From a bacterium M00.F.Ca.ET.205.01.1.1 (lineage in GTDB: Bacteria > Pseudomonadota > Alphaproteobacteria > Rhizobiales > Rhizobiaceae): a DNA stretch of 64,000 bases. Below, one piece after another: positions 63,920-64,000 of this stretch. The notes beneath the pieces are model-generated. The model worked only from the letters and a program-made list of their open reading frames with translations, searched no databases and was not told the DNA's origin. The DNA lies in NCBI GenBank assembly GCA_004791255.1, contig SRUQ01000001.1, positions 744,001 through 808,000 of the forward strand, read 5' to 3'. A program made the position numbers and the translations under genes. How positions within the stretch are numbered: the first letter of the stretch is position 1; every line of letters begins with the position of its first letter.

Positions 63920-64000
63920 GCGGCCGCTCTATTCAGGATGCGGCATCGGCGGCGTTCCCGATACCAATGATATCTTGCGGGCAACTTATGCAATCACCGG

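Overview
The window is GC-rich chromosomal DNA that I read as an alphaproteobacterium of the Rhizobiales, most likely a Mesorhizobium relative. This rests on gene content: an usg-like gene, an AtpD with a rhizobial-style Ala/Lys/Pro tail, DUF1674 and DUF982 proteins, a membrane-less FtsK paralogue, and two intergenic palindromes of the type scattered through Mesorhizobium genomes. No alignment or database search was possible.

Left part (1-31 kb), housekeeping core. The start of rsmB and htpX (minus) is followed by a DUF1674 factor, a HAD phosphatase, a transglutaminase-like protein and a TadG-like von Willebrand protein. Next come a MOSC protein plus acetyl-CoA synthetase, usg, two aldo/keto reductases around a divergent MFS exporter/LysR pair, a VapBC-type module, and yggS. 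leuS-lptE, ftsK, fsa, priA, a racemase and the atpHAGDC operon complete it. An odd heptad-repeat palindrome sits between atpD and atpC.

Middle (31-46 kb), uronate catabolism. uxuB (minus) faces uxaC-TRAP transporter (P, Q, M)-gntR-kduI-kduD-kdgF (plus). Together they should import and isomerise hexuronates and unsaturated pectin-derived uronates under a FadR-type repressor. A coniferyl-aldehyde-dehydrogenase-like gene, a small membrane protein, recQ and a divergent HAL/PAL-family gene without the MIO Ser follow.

Right part (46.4-58.2 kb), accessory region. It begins at a 21-bp displaced tRNA-Ser 3' end (46471-46491), a plausible integrative-element attachment site. Inside are a large frameshifted minus-strand gene joining a DxDGD motif like that of two-barrel RNA polymerases to a shikimate-kinase-like domain, a GGDEF/EAL protein, remnants of IS110 and IS256 transposases, a truncated HWE-type kinase, an Hsp20 and a broken DUF982 gene.

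Right end (58.2-63.6 kb). A tightly overlapping thiamine operon thiC-thiO-thiS-thiG-thiE-thiD (minus) is preceded by a clear TPP riboswitch. Its place beside the accessory segment leaves open whether it is core or island cargo.
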